Positions 11,076 through 20,644 of a stretch of DNA of 64,000 nucleotides are shown here, in pieces. The notes below the pieces were generated by a model that saw nothing but the letters and a program-made list of their open reading frames with translations, made no database searches and was not told the DNA's origin. Position 1 is the first letter of the stretch. Each line of letters opens with the position of its first letter. Origin of the DNA: Stenopsyche tienmushanensis (lineage: Eukaryota; Arthropoda; Insecta; Trichoptera; Stenopsychidae); the NCBI GenBank assembly GCA_008973525.1, contig WACJ01000522.1:310001-374000 (forward strand). Reading direction: 5' to 3'. The translations under genes and the position numbers were made by a program.

Positions 11076-11299
11076 TATTTTCAATGGCGTGCTTCTATTT
11101 GTATATAATTGTACTATACAATGTATACAATGCATCTAGATATTTATCAATATAATAAAATTGAATTTTAATGATTGTTTGAGTTTAAAATGCTTGAAAG
11201 TTGTATGGGTGCCTCTCGGTTGAACGACCGAAAACAGAGTATTCCAGCATATTAAACAATTCAGCAAACCATGATCACGTCCTTTTTTGTACACCGGGT

Positions 11300-11440
11300 A
11301 GGTACGTGTGTTGAACCATCGTTCACACGTGTACGGCCTACGTACACGTGCACGTATGTGAACAAAATCATTACGCATTCCATACGTCACGCACGTTGAC
11401 ATATCACAGTTACGGATACGTCATATGTCGGTACGCCGAA
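11300..11440 (+). promoter_or_regulatory. ACGT-rich cluster with two CACGTG E-boxes
   Basis: Two CACGTG E-boxes (11326-11331 and 11345-11350) sit among about seven further ACG/ACGT words within 140 bp, including overlapping palindromes. bHLH factors are known to bind CACGTG. The cluster lies just upstream of the acceptor of the candidate first exon, so it could be promoter or enhancer DNA. Function is inferred only from composition and position. Confidence 0.35.
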
Positions 11441-11523
11441 CGTAGGCAAATTGGGCTTCGCTTTGCGTTGAATATTTGTGGAAACCTCGCACGACCTAAC
11501 GTTTCTGTTTTTCATTGTTTCAG

Positions 11524-11767
11524 ATCGACAATGTGATCCCGGTTGGACGACAGGCGTGAAGATACCGTACGAAATGTTTTTGAAGGCGAGCTCACCATTG
11601 CGCCAAACGATGTGTCAATTTCTACTGTGATGTTTAATTGCCTACCCAATTAGTCGAACATGTACTGAATTCTAGACTGATTCCATAACAGTGTGCCAAA
11701 TTTAAAAGTATTTATTTAGAACATTAGAATTTTTCAAAATCAATCCTTTGATTGACTGTTTTATACG
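11524..11767 (+). other. Probable 5' UTR part of the candidate first coding exon
   Basis: A pyrimidine-rich tract ending in TTTTTCATTGTTTCAG at 11523 is a strong splice acceptor. The stretch after it has no long frame and carries at least one short upstream ORF that starts with ATG near 11573 and stops before the main ATG. It fits an internal exon carrying the end of the 5' UTR. A transcription start inside this stretch is the alternative. No transcript evidence is available. Confidence 0.4.
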
Positions 11768-11864
11768 ATGGCGATAAAACATATAAATCACAAAATGGAT
11801 CACGGATTCAGCGTCGTCCTGGCTGTAATAGGATTCGCGTTGTTAACAACTCCACCATGCCAAG
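11768..11864 (+). CDS. Probable first coding exon of a secreted or membrane protein (partial gene)
   Basis: The frame begins at ATG 11768, with a second in-frame ATG at 11795. From the second ATG it encodes MDHGFSVVLAVIGFALLT followed by TPPCQG: a short polar start, a hydrophobic core and a small-residue cleavage region. This is a typical signal peptide, and it is why I prefer 11795 as the functional start, although 11768 remains possible. The exon ends at CAAG|GTAAGA (donor at 11865), a near-consensus site, in phase 1. A phase-1 signal-peptide exon is common in cell-surface proteins such as Ig- or EGF-domain families, but the mature protein is not visible, so I assign no family. No downstream exon was recognised to 64 kb, so the intron may be very long, or the exon may be spurious. 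Confidence 0.5.
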
Positions 11865-12360
11865 GTAAGATTTTCATTTAATTTCATATAAATAATTTTT
11901 ATTCGACACGCATTTATGGCAGAAAATGCTACAACGAAGAAAGAGCTGTAGAATTTTTGTGTCCTATTTCTTTTATCTTTGTAATGTAAGTCCCAGGCAA
12001 CTCTGAAGGACTATTTCAGAGCAATAGACATTTTTCACTTGACCCCTGGATCAGTTGTACTCAAGAGGCATTTTTATAGGATGGTTAATGTGGTAAATAT
12101 ATTTTTTTCATGACCGCATTGCCATCCAGAGACCCTAAACATTTAGAATAAGAATTATCTAAAATGCTGAACGCACTACATACGAAATTTAAACACAATT
12201 CTTGATTATATTCACTTTAAATTTATTGATTATCAAGGCGTTAAATGACAAATAAGGGATTGTACAAAAACATGCCATTTTCCAAGACCAAATATTTCTG
12301 AAATCAATACAAACATGTTATGTTATTATATATTATTTAGGTCGAGAAATTAAATAGAAC
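11865..12360. other. Probable start of intron; no other feature
   Basis: AT-rich sequence after the candidate donor site. No domain, RNA or repeat boundary was recognised before the tandem duplication. Confidence 0.35.
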
Positions 12361-12596
12361 TAAAGGACTTAAACCATATGAATGTACAGGATATTTGATG
12401 AAGTAAATTTGATTGTAATGATAATGATGTAATGGTATCGCACTTCTGACACCAGTGTAACTTAAAGCGATAGTGTTCTAAAGGACTTAAACCATATGAA
12501 TGTACAGGATATTTGATGAAGTAAATTTGATTGTAATGATAATGATGTAATGGTATCGCACTTCTGACACCAGTGTAACTTAAAGCGATAGTGTTC
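12361..12596 (-). repeat. Exact 118-bp tandem duplication carrying an LTR end and primer site
   Basis: Bases 12361-12478 and 12479-12596 are identical by eye, a head-to-tail duplication. Each unit contains, on the minus strand, GCTTTAAGTTACAC followed by TGGTGTCAGAAGTGCGATAC, an LTR terminus joined to a tRNA-Leu primer site. The identical peptides encoded by both units confirm the duplication. Lack of divergence indicates a recent event or an assembly artefact. Confidence 0.85.
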
Positions 12597-12700
12597 ATAT
12601 GGAAGTACCGTGCCGCTCCTGCGTGCTCTTCGGGATGGACGCACTCGCATGCGAGTTCCTGTTACCATCGGGTTGTGATTAGGAATTCCAATGCCAGGAT
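12597..12700 (-). mobile_element. Possible LTR fragment adjoining the duplicated primer site
   Basis: On the minus strand this GC-richer stretch (CCCGAAGAGCACGCAGGAGC near 12635) leads directly into the LTR end described in the duplication, so it is probably the 3' part of an LTR. It does not align clearly with LTR-A or LTR-B. Confidence 0.4.
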
Positions 12701-12714
12701 TACGGAGTCCCATA

Positions 12715-13198
12715 CAGTTTTAGGTGCTCATGAATCCCTGGATTAGTAAACGTAATCCCGAAAAATTCGAGATTGAAATTTTTATCTAACAGAAATCGTA
12801 CACCTCACCAGCACGATGAAGTTTACTAAATAGAGACATTCCTGCCAAAATCTGTACGCTTTGAAACAGTGGCGTAACTACTAATTGGCGCGTTTAAACG
12901 TCGCCCAGGGACAGTGACTGTCTAATCTATGTATACATTTATACAGTACATATATGTTTTTCAAATTGTTACATTAACCTCTTTCTACCGGTGATGTATT
13001 TACTACACCTCGGCTCTAATAATGGGAATATCGATATGAAATATATTAGATACGGAATTCATAATTTTTGTATTCCTCCGTAATATAATTACGAATCACA
13101 TCAGAGTATTATAGTATATAAGTATTCATCTGCAGCGACGGAAATAAATAATTTGTCGGGAAATCGGGAATTTTGCGAGTTTTAGTCCGTGTCTCAGC
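12715..13198 (+). repeat. Unclassified repeat R, copy 1 (left part)
   Basis: Shares long stretches with 19605-20165 (inverted), 24608-24838 and 40740-41098 (inverted). Shared words include ATTTTTATCTAACAGAAATC, CAGTGGCGTAACTACTAATT, TACCGGTGATGTATTTACTA and TCCTCCGTAATATAATTACG. No coding frame is conserved. The hAT element at 13199 interrupts this copy, which resumes at 14124. The family type is unknown. Confidence 0.7.
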
Positions 13199-14123
13199 TA
13201 GGGGTCCCAATCGAATATTCGAATATTCGATATTCGAATATATTTGCCCGTTTTCCAATATTCGTGTATTCGAAAATTTATAAAATTAATCGAATATTAT
13301 TCGTTAAGTAATTTAGAGAGTTGAAACAAGATGGAACTCCATAAGTATGATGGCAAAAATATTAAAGAATTAAAAAATCATTAAAGGACATTAAAAAAAC
13401 AAGGACAATGGAAATTGTTACTGATGAAGAAATATATTTTTTAAGAAAATTGCTCTCGATGTTCTTCTGCCAATCAAAACAGCAACAAAGAAATGCAAAA
13501 AAGTGCCGGGTTTATTGAAATTATTTTATTGAATTTGTGTAAAGTTTATTAAAAAAACTATTCAAAAATATCGATCATGCCAAAAAAAAAGGGTGATATT
13601 TTAGATACTGTCGATAAAACCAAACTCAATGACAACTGAGAGAGTTTTTTCAACAGCAGGCTCAATAAAAATGAAATTACGGTCAAGCTTATAAGTAGAA
13701 ACGTTCAATGCACTTTTTTTAAATATGTATTGCTGAAAAGTAAATAAAATTCTGATCCTTTTGATTTCACTGAAACCAAAAACATCAAAATTTCACTTGA
13801 TTTCTAGCATTTGTCTACGAAAAAACGCGTTGCGCAACAGAAAATGATACTTCTCGCCTTCTTTGTGTGATGGGATCTAGAACCTTCCTGAGTGAGTGAA
13901 TGATATTATTTCTAATGAAGGGAACTTTGTAGAAAAATAAGATGCTCCATTTATATTTTTATATAATAACACTAATGAAAAAATCCGGGTTATATTTGAA
14001 TCACCCTCGTCTACATATAATATATAAAATATTCGAATACTCGAATATTCGAATATTTTACCAATTTCACATTCGATATTCGAATAATTGATTTTACGAA
14101 TATTTGGGACCCCTAGTCTCAGC
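13191..14123 (+). mobile_element. hAT transposon relic with 8-bp target duplication
   Basis: The element occupies 13199-14115 (917 bp), starts TAGGGGTCCCAA and ends with the inverse TTTGGGACCCCTA. The 8-bp direct repeat GTCTCAGC flanks it at 13191-13198 and 14116-14123, the duplication size of hAT transposons. Inside, the plus strand near 13640-13720 encodes ERVFSTAGSIKMKLRSSL, matching the C-terminal dimerisation motif of hAT transposases (SERVFSxAG). Both subterminal regions are rich in TCGAATATTCGAATA palindromes. The transposase is otherwise destroyed. The related repeat at 19.6-20.2 kb shows an unoccupied version of the site. Confidence 0.88.
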
Positions 14124-14190
14124 AGAAAGGAATTTTACTTAGATACTTAACTAGCATTTAAATATCTGATGACGATGATAGGTCCTGACT
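14124..14190 (+). repeat. Repeat R copy 1, continuation after the hAT insertion
   Basis: AGAAAGGAATTTTACTTAGA through ATATCTGATGACGATGATA aligns, inverted, with 19628-19675. This shows that the hAT element split a pre-existing repeat. Confidence 0.7.
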
Positions 14191-14349
14191 GAATGGCGAA
14201 ACACTTGATGCTTCAATGTTACTTCGGGCATATTTGTAAAATAATATTTCAACTCAATAGTGTACACAGAGGAGAACGGCTATGGCTGCTAAAAAAACAC
14301 TCAGTATGGCAAGTCCGGGGGCAACTATTTTCTTTATTACGAGATAGAT

Positions 14350-14430
14350 ATCTGACTGCGGGAAGGGCGTCTTCCCGCAATCAAGGCTTTCCAACGACTC
14401 TCATCTCCTGCGTCTCGCCATCGGACTGGA
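14350..14430 (-). mobile_element. LTR-A-related fragment with GC hairpin
   Basis: CTGCGGGAAG and CTTCCCGCA form a hairpin at about 14356-14379. On the minus strand the flanks follow the LTR-A order (GCAGGAG, GAGAGTCGT, then AAAGCCTTGATTGCGGGAAG). Only about 80 bp can be aligned. Confidence 0.5.
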
Positions 14431-16290
14431 ATTTTACCAATCGATTACGTGTGATGGAATAGTGTATTTAAAATATGTTCATACCCATTTATAAAAAAAA
14501 TAATTGTTTAAATGTTTGCTCAAATAAATTTTAATAGATTTATAGCTCAAAGGGCCTTCTGCGTAATTTATGAAGACCTCAAAAACATTGTAATTTAAAG
14601 CGCCAGAAATGAGAATTTATCGCCGTAAAAAGATTCGACTTGCTCTAAATCTTCTGAACACGCTCCCTTCGGAGTGAATTTATTCCCTCGAATAGAGCTG
14701 ATGCAGACGTTACATCCCGGCGATTTTCTGCCGAGTCCTTACATCCTCGTATCGATGTATTGCCCCGAAATGTATTGACATCATTACATAATTTTCGTCA
14801 TAACTTTTGAATTGTGTTTTCCGCTCATGACGCCCTTTGTTCTCTAATGATCTGAGAATGCTAATGGGTCCTTGGCATTCAATATTTTTTGGAATAAATT
14901 GGTTATTATTCGCAGCGAAATAAGGGTGCTATCAAGTGAGAAATATGACGTCGGATATATATTGTCTGGCGAAATATGTGCGAATATGAACATTTATACA
15001 ACAATGGTCATTTTTCCAACTGCTCTGTTTTTTCTCTCTGTGGAACAATAACGAAAGACACAAGAACGGATTTACGCTCGAAATACCACAAAGAATTTTC
15101 GTCTTAATTACCCGACAGGCCACAGTTGGTTAACTCTTGGGCTGCTTCCGCTTTATATATTTTAAAATCTATTGCATCCAAATGGAGGCTTGTACACGCC
15201 GGATGTTATTGTTATTGGAGTTTTTATCGATCGGCTGCCAAATAGAGAAACCGCCGGTTAAACCACTCGCTTTCTACTGACAAAATTATATCAAAACGTT
15301 ACACGCTCGAATCGGCTTAATTGAACAGTTTTTAATGTCTGACAAACAGTTTGCGTTTCCTCGTTCGCTTCAATCTGCATTATGCAACGAGAGTGTGTGC
15401 TAAAACAAAATTATGGCTGAAAATCGCCTTCCGCGTGCAGACGTTCGATGAATGCATGTCTGAAGAAATATTGCTAAAATGAGTAGTGATACACGAAAGC
15501 GTGTAATATCATACAATACATTTCGCTCCGCTGGAGAATAATTTAATATGCATCCTGGAAATGCATTAAATTGGCGAATCCTGAATGCGGATATCTCGCT
15601 CGTAAATCTGGACTGATAAATCAGACTTGGCCGTCCGCTTAATTTGATTTCGGATGATTTCAAAAACACTTCAATGCTGCAAGATTTATCTTCAAGCATC
15701 AAATAATTTGAGCATTTTATAATAGAATGCATATCAATGCATGCTTGCATCTAAAGCAAACAGCTTTTAACCGCCAACGACTCACCTGTGAGTCGCTATA
15801 TTTTTTCATACATATTAGATCATATTTCATACATATCTTCAGAATCAAACCACTTTTAACTAAATTTCTAATTCTTGAATGCAATCGCTAATTCAATTGC
15901 ATTAAACGTTTGAAATAATAGTGAATAATATATGATTTTAAAAACATAAAAAAGAACATTTAATAGACAGGAAGACTGTTGAAATCCTGAATTATTATAA
16001 ATAAGGATAATGAGCCTAATGGAAAATCAATGAAAAACTTCCACATAAAATATATTTTCTTTGGAAAAATCTCATATACAGATCGCTTACATTTCCACAT
16101 TTGATAACGAAGAAATTCATATATTTGCAACATACAGACATATTATATTGATTCATAGATCCGCGACATACACTCCATATTGTCGACACATCACTTTATT
16201 TTTGTCATTCAATATTTTGATCGCCCGATAAAAAATGTGACAAATCATCCCAAAGTCAAACTCGATATCGTTTTTCATATTTAAATTTGA
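14430..16290. other. No recognisable gene
   Basis: The longest frame is 116 codons on the minus strand (15400-15750). Its product resembles no family I recognise, and the region has no clear splice signals around it. It could be chance or a diverged exon. The remainder is unstructured AT-rich DNA. Confidence 0.4.
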
Positions 16291-16295
16291 AAATA

Positions 16296-16544
16296 CAGTG
16301 ATACCTCACACAACGAACTTAATTCGTTCCAGGAGCAAGTTCGTAATGCGAAAAGTTCGTTATGTGAAAGGCGCAAAAGCACGCTTTTTGGCCGATGGTT
16401 TCATGAAAAACCTGTCCAAAGTCGTTCGTCGCGACTTCGTTGTGTGAAGCGAAGTTCGTTGTATGAATCATGAAATGAACGAATAGGAAGTTCGCTGTGT
16501 GCAGCGTTCGCTGTGCGAGGCGTTCGTTATGCGAGGCACCACTG
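16296..16544. mobile_element. 249-bp MITE with TA target duplication
   Basis: The ends CAGTGATACCTCACACAACG and its inverse CGTTATGCGAGGCACCACTG form ~23-bp terminal inverted repeats, flanked by TA at 16294-16295 and 16545-16546, as in Tc1/mariner-class elements. The inside is dense in GTTCGT/GTTCGC words in alternating orientation, giving long self-complementarity. No coding capacity. Only one copy was noticed in the window. Confidence 0.85.
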
Positions 16545-16679
16545 TATTGCTAACCTTTAATTTGTGACTTGATTCAAACTTTACTTTCTTTTAAATGTAT
16601 TTTTTAAAGTTAACTAATAGTAATATAAATGCAATACATTAAATACTATTATAATGTATGTTTAAAAATAATATACAAA

Positions 16680-16900
16680 GATAGTCCCAAAAGTACCCAA
16701 CTTATCGTATAGATGGCGGTTACTGTTGTAAAAAAATGCTATGATAGAAAGTATCTAGACGCTACGTTGCTTCCGTGATCGTACAGATCATAGTCCCAAA
16801 GGTACCCAACCTAACGTATATATGGCGGATACTGTTTTAAAAAATTCTATAATAGAATGTGTCTACTTTGCGTCCGTAACCGTACAGATCATAGAAAATG
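16680..16900 (+). repeat. Tandemly duplicated mariner M2 end
   Basis: GATAGTCCCAAAAGTACCCA at 16680 and TAGTCCCAAAGGTACCCAAC at about 16792 begin two ~110-bp units, both running through ATGGCGG and CCGTACAGATCATAG. The same end sequence starts the M2 mariner at 42079. The second unit leads directly into a hairpin-core repeat. Confidence 0.65.
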
Positions 16901-17110
16901 CCATAAAAGAGGACGGAGTGACCACAGTGTCTGTGTGTCCAATCGGTCCGCTTTTCGGACCGCTAATATAACGAATCACTCGCGATCGAATATATCTACA
17001 AAACGATTACAAACTCTCATTATGTAACAGAGTTGTCTGAAGAAGATTGATCGAGTGGGATGTTTGAATTTTACAATCGGTCGAAAATGTCGTTGTCTTT
17101 ATTTTATCGC
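16885..17110 (+). repeat. Hairpin-core repeat, copy 2
   Basis: Contains CCAATCGGTCCGCTTTTCGG and completes the stem with CGGACCG, then TCTACAAAACGATTACAAAC and TTACAATCGGTCGAAAATG, all shared with copy 1. The short reading frame seen in copy 1 is interrupted here by small changes. Its junction with duplicated M2 ends suggests that a mariner-type element may have carried the core. Confidence 0.6.
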
Positions 17111-17760
17111 GGGCTTATTCCGATTGGGTCGGCCCAGTGTTTGAGCGATAACGAAGAGAAGAGGGATTAGACAACTTAGAATTTATTATAAAAACGACAG
17201 AATCAATAAGTGTTGGTTCATGTAAAGTAAAAGGGTCGAATAAAATAAAAACCATGTGCAACTCTCGACTGGGTCGGTATTATGCGTTTTGCGCCCCAAG
17301 CTCAATTGTGGCGTCAGCTTTGCCACGTCCTTGTTACGGCCCTGGATATTAAAAGGTTGTAAAAAATACCAGTGAATCGGAACATAACTAATTTTTCCCG
17401 GAAAAACCCGAACTGAAGTGATTCGAAAATATCGGTTTTTTCGGTTCGGTACACGTCTTTATTCTTGGTATATAATATATTTATCAACCCAAATTCTAGC
17501 TTTTAATCTTAAGTCATTATTGTGTATTTTTTTAAGGTTATCTCTTCTTATTATATACATTTGCTTTTTACCAAGACTTACTTTCAAGTTTTGAAACATT
17601 CAATTCACTAGTTCTCAGGGGGCTTGAATTTTTTTTTTCATCCACAGCGTACCAATATTTTATTCATTTAGAATGTCTTTTATAAAAAAAGAACAATTTT
17701 TTTCTACATTATGCTAGAAAAAAATTATGTAAAAAATCAAAATTAAATACCCAGACCTGA
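17110..17760. other. No gene; GGTTCGG-rich terminal-like words
   Basis: TTTTTCGGTTCGGTACACG near 17440 and GAACCGAAAACCGAAAT near 17757 are an imperfect inverted pair about 320 bp apart and could be ends of a small DNA element. The evidence is weak. No coding region was recognised. Confidence 0.35.
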
Positions 17761-17764
17761 ACCG

Positions 17765-17960
17765 AAAACCGAAATATTAAAATATAAATGGAGTATCTTA
17801 TTTTTCTAAATATTTCCTTTCATTGGAAAAAATCCATCGCATAGGAAGCTTTTTGATGCCATTACTGAAGTAATAAGGCGAAAAATAGCATCCTCTGTTG
17901 CGCAACGCGTATTTATTCGTTTTCAATTAACTGAAGGCATGAAATCAGGTGTAATTTTGA
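17765..17960 (-). mobile_element. hAT-related fragment
   Basis: In reverse orientation it shares AAATGGAGTATCTTATTTTTC, CTTTCATT and CTGTTGCGCAACGCGT with the 3' part of the hAT relic at 13.8-13.97 kb. It has no transposase motif. It is a truncated relative. Confidence 0.55.
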
Positions 17961-17964
17961 TGAG

Positions 17965-19140
17965 ACTTTAATTATATGATTCTACTCTAAGTAAGATCCA
18001 TGTATTTAATTGGGTCCAAAATTTTCATGAATGTGTGATAGTCTAGAAACACTCCTCTGGAAAAGTGATGGCTACGGTTTTTGGATCTAAAATGGTGTTT
18101 TAATGATTATCAAGTTGTCCAATTTTTGCAATCAATTTTGCGGTCGCGAGCCCATAATTAAAATTAAAATCGGAGCTAAACTCCAATCAATTTTCGACGC
18201 CGTACTATTTAATCGAACTTCGATACTCGATAGCAGCCTCGACCCCATTTTTTCGATCGCCGTCGTTTAAAAAAGTTGTCAGGATGGAAAATAATGCGAT
18301 GTTGTTATCCAACATCAATTAAGCGCCGGCGGATATCGAATCTCTCCGTTCAGACTCCTTTTCATGGACACAATTATTTTTTCCCCGGTTTTAATGGCTC
18401 CGAACGTTAGACATATCAATCGGGCTCTGCGGAGGTATTTATAGGTTTTTTCTCGAAATATTTGCGGTCTTTGAGGAGCAAAAATGTGGCGATTCGTCGA
18501 GTCACCGTGACTTTCTTTCTGGCGGAACAATAAAATTAAATACGATTCGAGAACACCTTTTTTGCCTCCAAAGCGAACAATGTCGCTCTCGTTACATTTT
18601 TAATAGAGAAATCTTTTTTAGCGTCCCTTCGAATGCGTACGTTCTGTAAATTAGCGTCTCTTGAATAATATTTTGTTGTGCTAACATTTCTCGGGGACCA
18701 CAATATTTCAATATTCAATATAGGAAACACCTTGTTTTCTATTGAAATTTTCAAAAGGCAGGATTTACGCTTCGGGCGTGATAAAATATTCATCTTGTTC
18801 TTTTGTCGCGGTCAGGGTGACCTTAAATACCCGGCATATAATCGGAACCATGCGTATTAAAAACGCGGACTGTATTGATATTATATTTGCGTAAATAAGA
18901 TCATCATGTTGCGTAATTGGATCATTAATTATTCCATTTTTTAATGATGAAATTACAATTGTTTTCAAGGAAAAATAAATTACATAGACTATGCGTGCTT
19001 TGAAAATTATCATTGTGTTAATTTAATTTCATGGAGCATAATTAATGCGGATGATATGGATCATTGTATATTTTATAATCATTAGGATAACATTTTTCAT
19101 AACAGTTCAGATATCACTTATCAAGAAAGATCTAAATATA
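17965..19140. other. No recognisable gene
   Basis: Frames of 60-85 codons on both strands at 18315-19013 overlap each other and show no known motif. The GC-richer part (18200-18600) has no obvious splice signals. Confidence 0.4.
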
Positions 19141-19146
19141 AAAGAC

Positions 19147-19247
19147 CACTCAATAAGTTCGTAGGATATTTTCTTTAATTGCGAAAAACGAACCCAAATG
19201 GGGAAGAAAAACGTTTAAAAAGAAAAAACCTACGAATTTATTAAGTG
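19147..19247. mobile_element. 101-bp M4 MITE
   Basis: CACTCAATAAGTTCGTAGGA at the left and CCTACGAATTTATTAAGTG at the right are inverted terminal repeats of the M4 mariner family. The middle is ~60 bp of A-rich sequence. It is a minimal, non-coding deletion derivative. Confidence 0.8.
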
Positions 19248-19254
19248 ATGTGTA

Positions 19255-19604
19255 ATATAATGAATTCTAATTTAAATCACCCTCCCACCACATTTAAATG
19301 TGTATTTAAACTTCGAAATAGAAAATAATCCGATGGAATTAACTTTAAACAGTATGGTGAGTGGTTCTAATAGCTGAAAACCACATTGGTGAATGGCACA
19401 TCTGAACTTTGGCAGTCATGTGCACTACTGCGACATTGTGCAGGTCAGCATATGTTTTGAGAGCATTCCTAAACTTCTCTCTTTGACGATCTAATCAATA
19501 AAAGCAGTTGCTGGATCTTCTTAACATTTTAACCCCTTTATGAGTACACACTCGAATGTTGAGTGGAGCGCTGCACTTTGCGCTGGATTTTGGGGTGTAG
19601 TGAC
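19255..19604. other. No gene; TTAACCCC word at the right
   Basis: TTAACCCCTTTATGAGTACA near 19529 resembles family P ends, but the following sequence leaves the family at once and leads into repeat R. Nothing else was recognised. Confidence 0.35.
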
Positions 19605-20165
19605 ACACTCGTTGAAGGTATCGTCATCAGATATTTAAATGCTAGTTAAATATCTAAATAAAATTCCTTTCTGCTGAGATACGGACTGAAACTCGCAAAA
19701 TTCCCGATTTTCCGACAAATTATTTATTTCCGTCGCTGCAGATTAATACTTATATACGTTAATACTTTGGTGTGATTCGTAATTATATTACGGAGGAACA
19801 CAAATATTCTGAACCCCGTATCTATTATATTTCATATCGATATTGCCATTATTAGAGTCGATGTGTAGTAAATACATCACCGGTAGGAAAAGGTCAATAT
19901 AACAATTTGAAAAACATATGTGTACTGTATAAATGTATACATGGATTAGACAGTCACTGCCCCTATGCGTCGCCTAAGCTCACCAATTAGTAGTTACGCC
20001 ACTATTTCTAAGTGTTCAGATTTCGGCGGAAAAGTCTCAATTTAGTAGCCTTCATCGTGCTGGTGAGGCATACGATTTCTGTTAGATAAAAATTTCAATC
20101 CCGAATTTTTCGGGATTACGTTTACTAATCCCAGGATTCATGAGCACCTAAAACTGTCCGAGATC
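19605..20165 (-). repeat. Unclassified repeat R, copy 2 (unoccupied hAT site)
   Basis: Inverted relative to copy 1 and contiguous across the point where copy 1 holds the hAT element (near 19675-19685, TTTCTGCTGAGATACGGACT). It retains CATCACCGGTAGGAAAAGG and AATTAGTAGTTACGCCACT. At ~560 bp it is the longest copy and the best guide to the family. Confidence 0.7.
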
Positions 20166-20211
20166 CCGGGATTGGATTCCCTATACGTGTCAGAATAAAA
20201 TCCAAAAAAGT

Positions 20212-20640
20212 CTATGCAAATCATGTGATTTTGGCGGTGCTCCCGTGTGAGCATTCTGGACACCCATGGAACACACCACTTCTTGTAATCGAGTTTTTTC
20301 AACACAATATCATCAAGGATACTTTGAAAAATGTCAGGAAATTATTCCTGAAGATCGTCAAGCGTCATTTCGCACTTGTTCTTCAATTTTTTGCTTCAAG
20401 TTTGTCAGAATCATTGATGGTCATCTACTCCTTGCATCGTCGCGAATATCAGCACGGCCTTCTCTGAACAATCTTACCCACTTCATAACATGTCGTTAAC
20501 TCATAACATCACTATAATAATTCAACTTGCTTCCGATGGATATTCGCGGCTGTATTGCTCTGCAAAATTGAAAAAAGATTAACCGCGCGGATCACGCAGA
20601 ACAGAATGGCCGACAAATTTAAGTACTTTACTAATTGGAA
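20212..20640 (-). pseudogene. Mariner M1 relic, minus strand
   Basis: TGTGAGCATTCTGGACACCC and TCAACACAATATCATCAAGG align with the middle of the other M1 copies, and AATGGCCGACAAATTTAAG near 20610 is the M1 leader in inverse. Stops and frameshifts break the frame. Plus-strand frames over it are antisense shadows. Terminal repeats and the catalytic C-terminal half are missing. Confidence 0.7.
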
Positions 20641-20644
20641 GTTA

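Noticed and set aside
12361..12596. CRISPR-like array
   Set aside because: Only two head-to-tail identical 118-bp units without spacers; the genome is eukaryotic and the unit contains an LTR end.
15400..15750. 116-codon minus-strand frame as a gene
   Set aside because: No motif, no good start context or splice signals, and no conserved copy in the window.
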